A stretch of DNA of 7,096 nucleotides from NCBI GenBank assembly GCA_037384885.1, contig JARRNO010000108.1:1-7096 (forward strand), written 5' to 3'. The notes under the pieces are model-generated. The model saw only the letters and a program-made list of their open reading frames with translations, did no database searches and was not told where the DNA came from. This DNA is from JARRNO01 sp037384885. GTDB taxonomy: Bacteria; Acidobacteriota; UBA4820; DSQY01. The translations under genes and the position numbers were made by a program. This document shows positions 6,921-7,096 of the stretch, one piece after another (positions within the stretch are counted from its first letter, which is position 1; each line of letters opens with the position of its first letter).

Positions 6921-6926
6921 CTCCTT
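6921..6926 (-). promoter_or_regulatory. Ribosome binding site of the O-methyltransferase
   Basis: On the minus strand AAGGAG ends seven bases before ATG 6913-6911, which is near-ideal and fixes this start. Confidence 0.75.
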
Positions 6927-6929
6927 TTC

Positions 6930-6981
6930 GGTCCCCTCCCACTACGAGGGTACTACCAGGTGCCTCTCCCACCAAGGGTGG
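6930..6981 (-). repeat. Two imperfect direct repeats ahead of the O-methyltransferase
   Basis: Copy A (6930-6952) and copy B (6959-6981) start 29 bases apart. On the plus strand both contain GGTnCC, then CTCCCAC, then AGGGT, with small gaps between the blocks. Each can also fold on itself: CCCTC/GAGGG in A (stem 6936-6940 with 6946-6950 or the adjoining register) and CCACC/GGTGG in B. On the minus strand each reads as a pyrimidine-rich then G-rich unit just before the ribosome binding site, so they may be protein-binding half-sites or leader hairpins. The repeats are directly visible; the function is unknown. Confidence 0.45.
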
Positions 6982-6987
6982 CAGCCA

Positions 6988-7017
6988 TTGCTCCACGAGC
7001 GGGGATTCCAGTATAAT
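6988..7017 (+). promoter_or_regulatory. Putative -10 island, plus-strand promoter and possible divergent minus-strand promoter
   Basis: A perfect TATAAT lies at 7012-7017 on the plus strand, with a weak -35 TTGCTC (6988-6993) 18 bases upstream. It could drive a gene that leaves the window on the right: AGGAAGG at 7064-7070 is followed nine bases later by GTG at 7080, with only five codons visible. On the minus strand the same patch reads TATACT (7015-7010), which could be the -10 for the methyltransferase, but no good -35 is seen for it. The sequence allows either reading or both. Confidence 0.35.
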
Positions 7018-7096
7018 AGGCGCACGCAAAGCCACGTCTGGAGGGAGCCCGGTTCTGCTTTTGAGGAAGGCGGCTCGCTGTGCTTTTGCAGGCGCG

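Overview
This window looks like an ordinary chromosomal stretch from a GC-rich bacterium. It has strong G/C preference at third codon positions, AGGAG/AAGGA-type ribosome binding sites and compact gene spacing. The gene mix is a B12-binding radical SAM enzyme with a DUF4070-type C-terminus, a Kef-type cation/proton antiporter, a DoxX protein and a CrtF/plant-COMT-type O-methyltransferase. This suits a Gram-negative, possibly anaerobic, Desulfobacterota-like (deltaproteobacterial) organism. That assignment is an inference from gene content, not from a marker gene. I see no rRNA, tRNA, CRISPR array, transposase or phage gene.

Layout, left to right: (1) 1-948, plus strand, the C-terminal part of a large YfhO-like polytopic membrane protein whose N-terminus lies off the left edge. 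(2) 976-2715, minus strand, a complete B12-binding radical SAM protein, convergent with the first gene across a 27-base gap. (3) 2716-3119, a 404-base gap with no convincing gene. (4) 3120-5096, minus strand, a complete CPA2-family K+/H+ (or Na+/H+) antiporter with cytoplasmic NAD-binding (RCK_N) and RCK_C domains. (5) 5097-5427, a 331-base divergent control region with a good sigma70-type promoter for the antiporter; a perfect 14-base palindrome occupies its spacer. A weak small-ORF candidate is also present. (6) 5428-5880, plus strand, a DoxX-family four-helix membrane protein. (7) 5915-6913, minus strand, a SAM-dependent O-methyltransferase, convergent with doxX. (8) 6914-7096, the methyltransferase upstream region, with two imperfect direct repeats and an AT-rich -10 island. 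It may also serve a gene leaving the window to the right.

The genes do not form an obvious pathway. Only the antiporter and the radical SAM gene point the same way next to each other, and the 404-base gap makes co-transcription doubtful. Biochemically the window holds two SAM-using enzymes of unknown substrate (one radical, one polar methyl transfer), one ion-homeostasis transporter, one small redox-associated membrane protein and one envelope or glycosylation-type membrane protein. I do not find a convincing new multi-gene system. The most checkable leads are the palindrome inside the antiporter promoter, the repeat pair ahead of the methyltransferase, and the substrate of the radical SAM enzyme.
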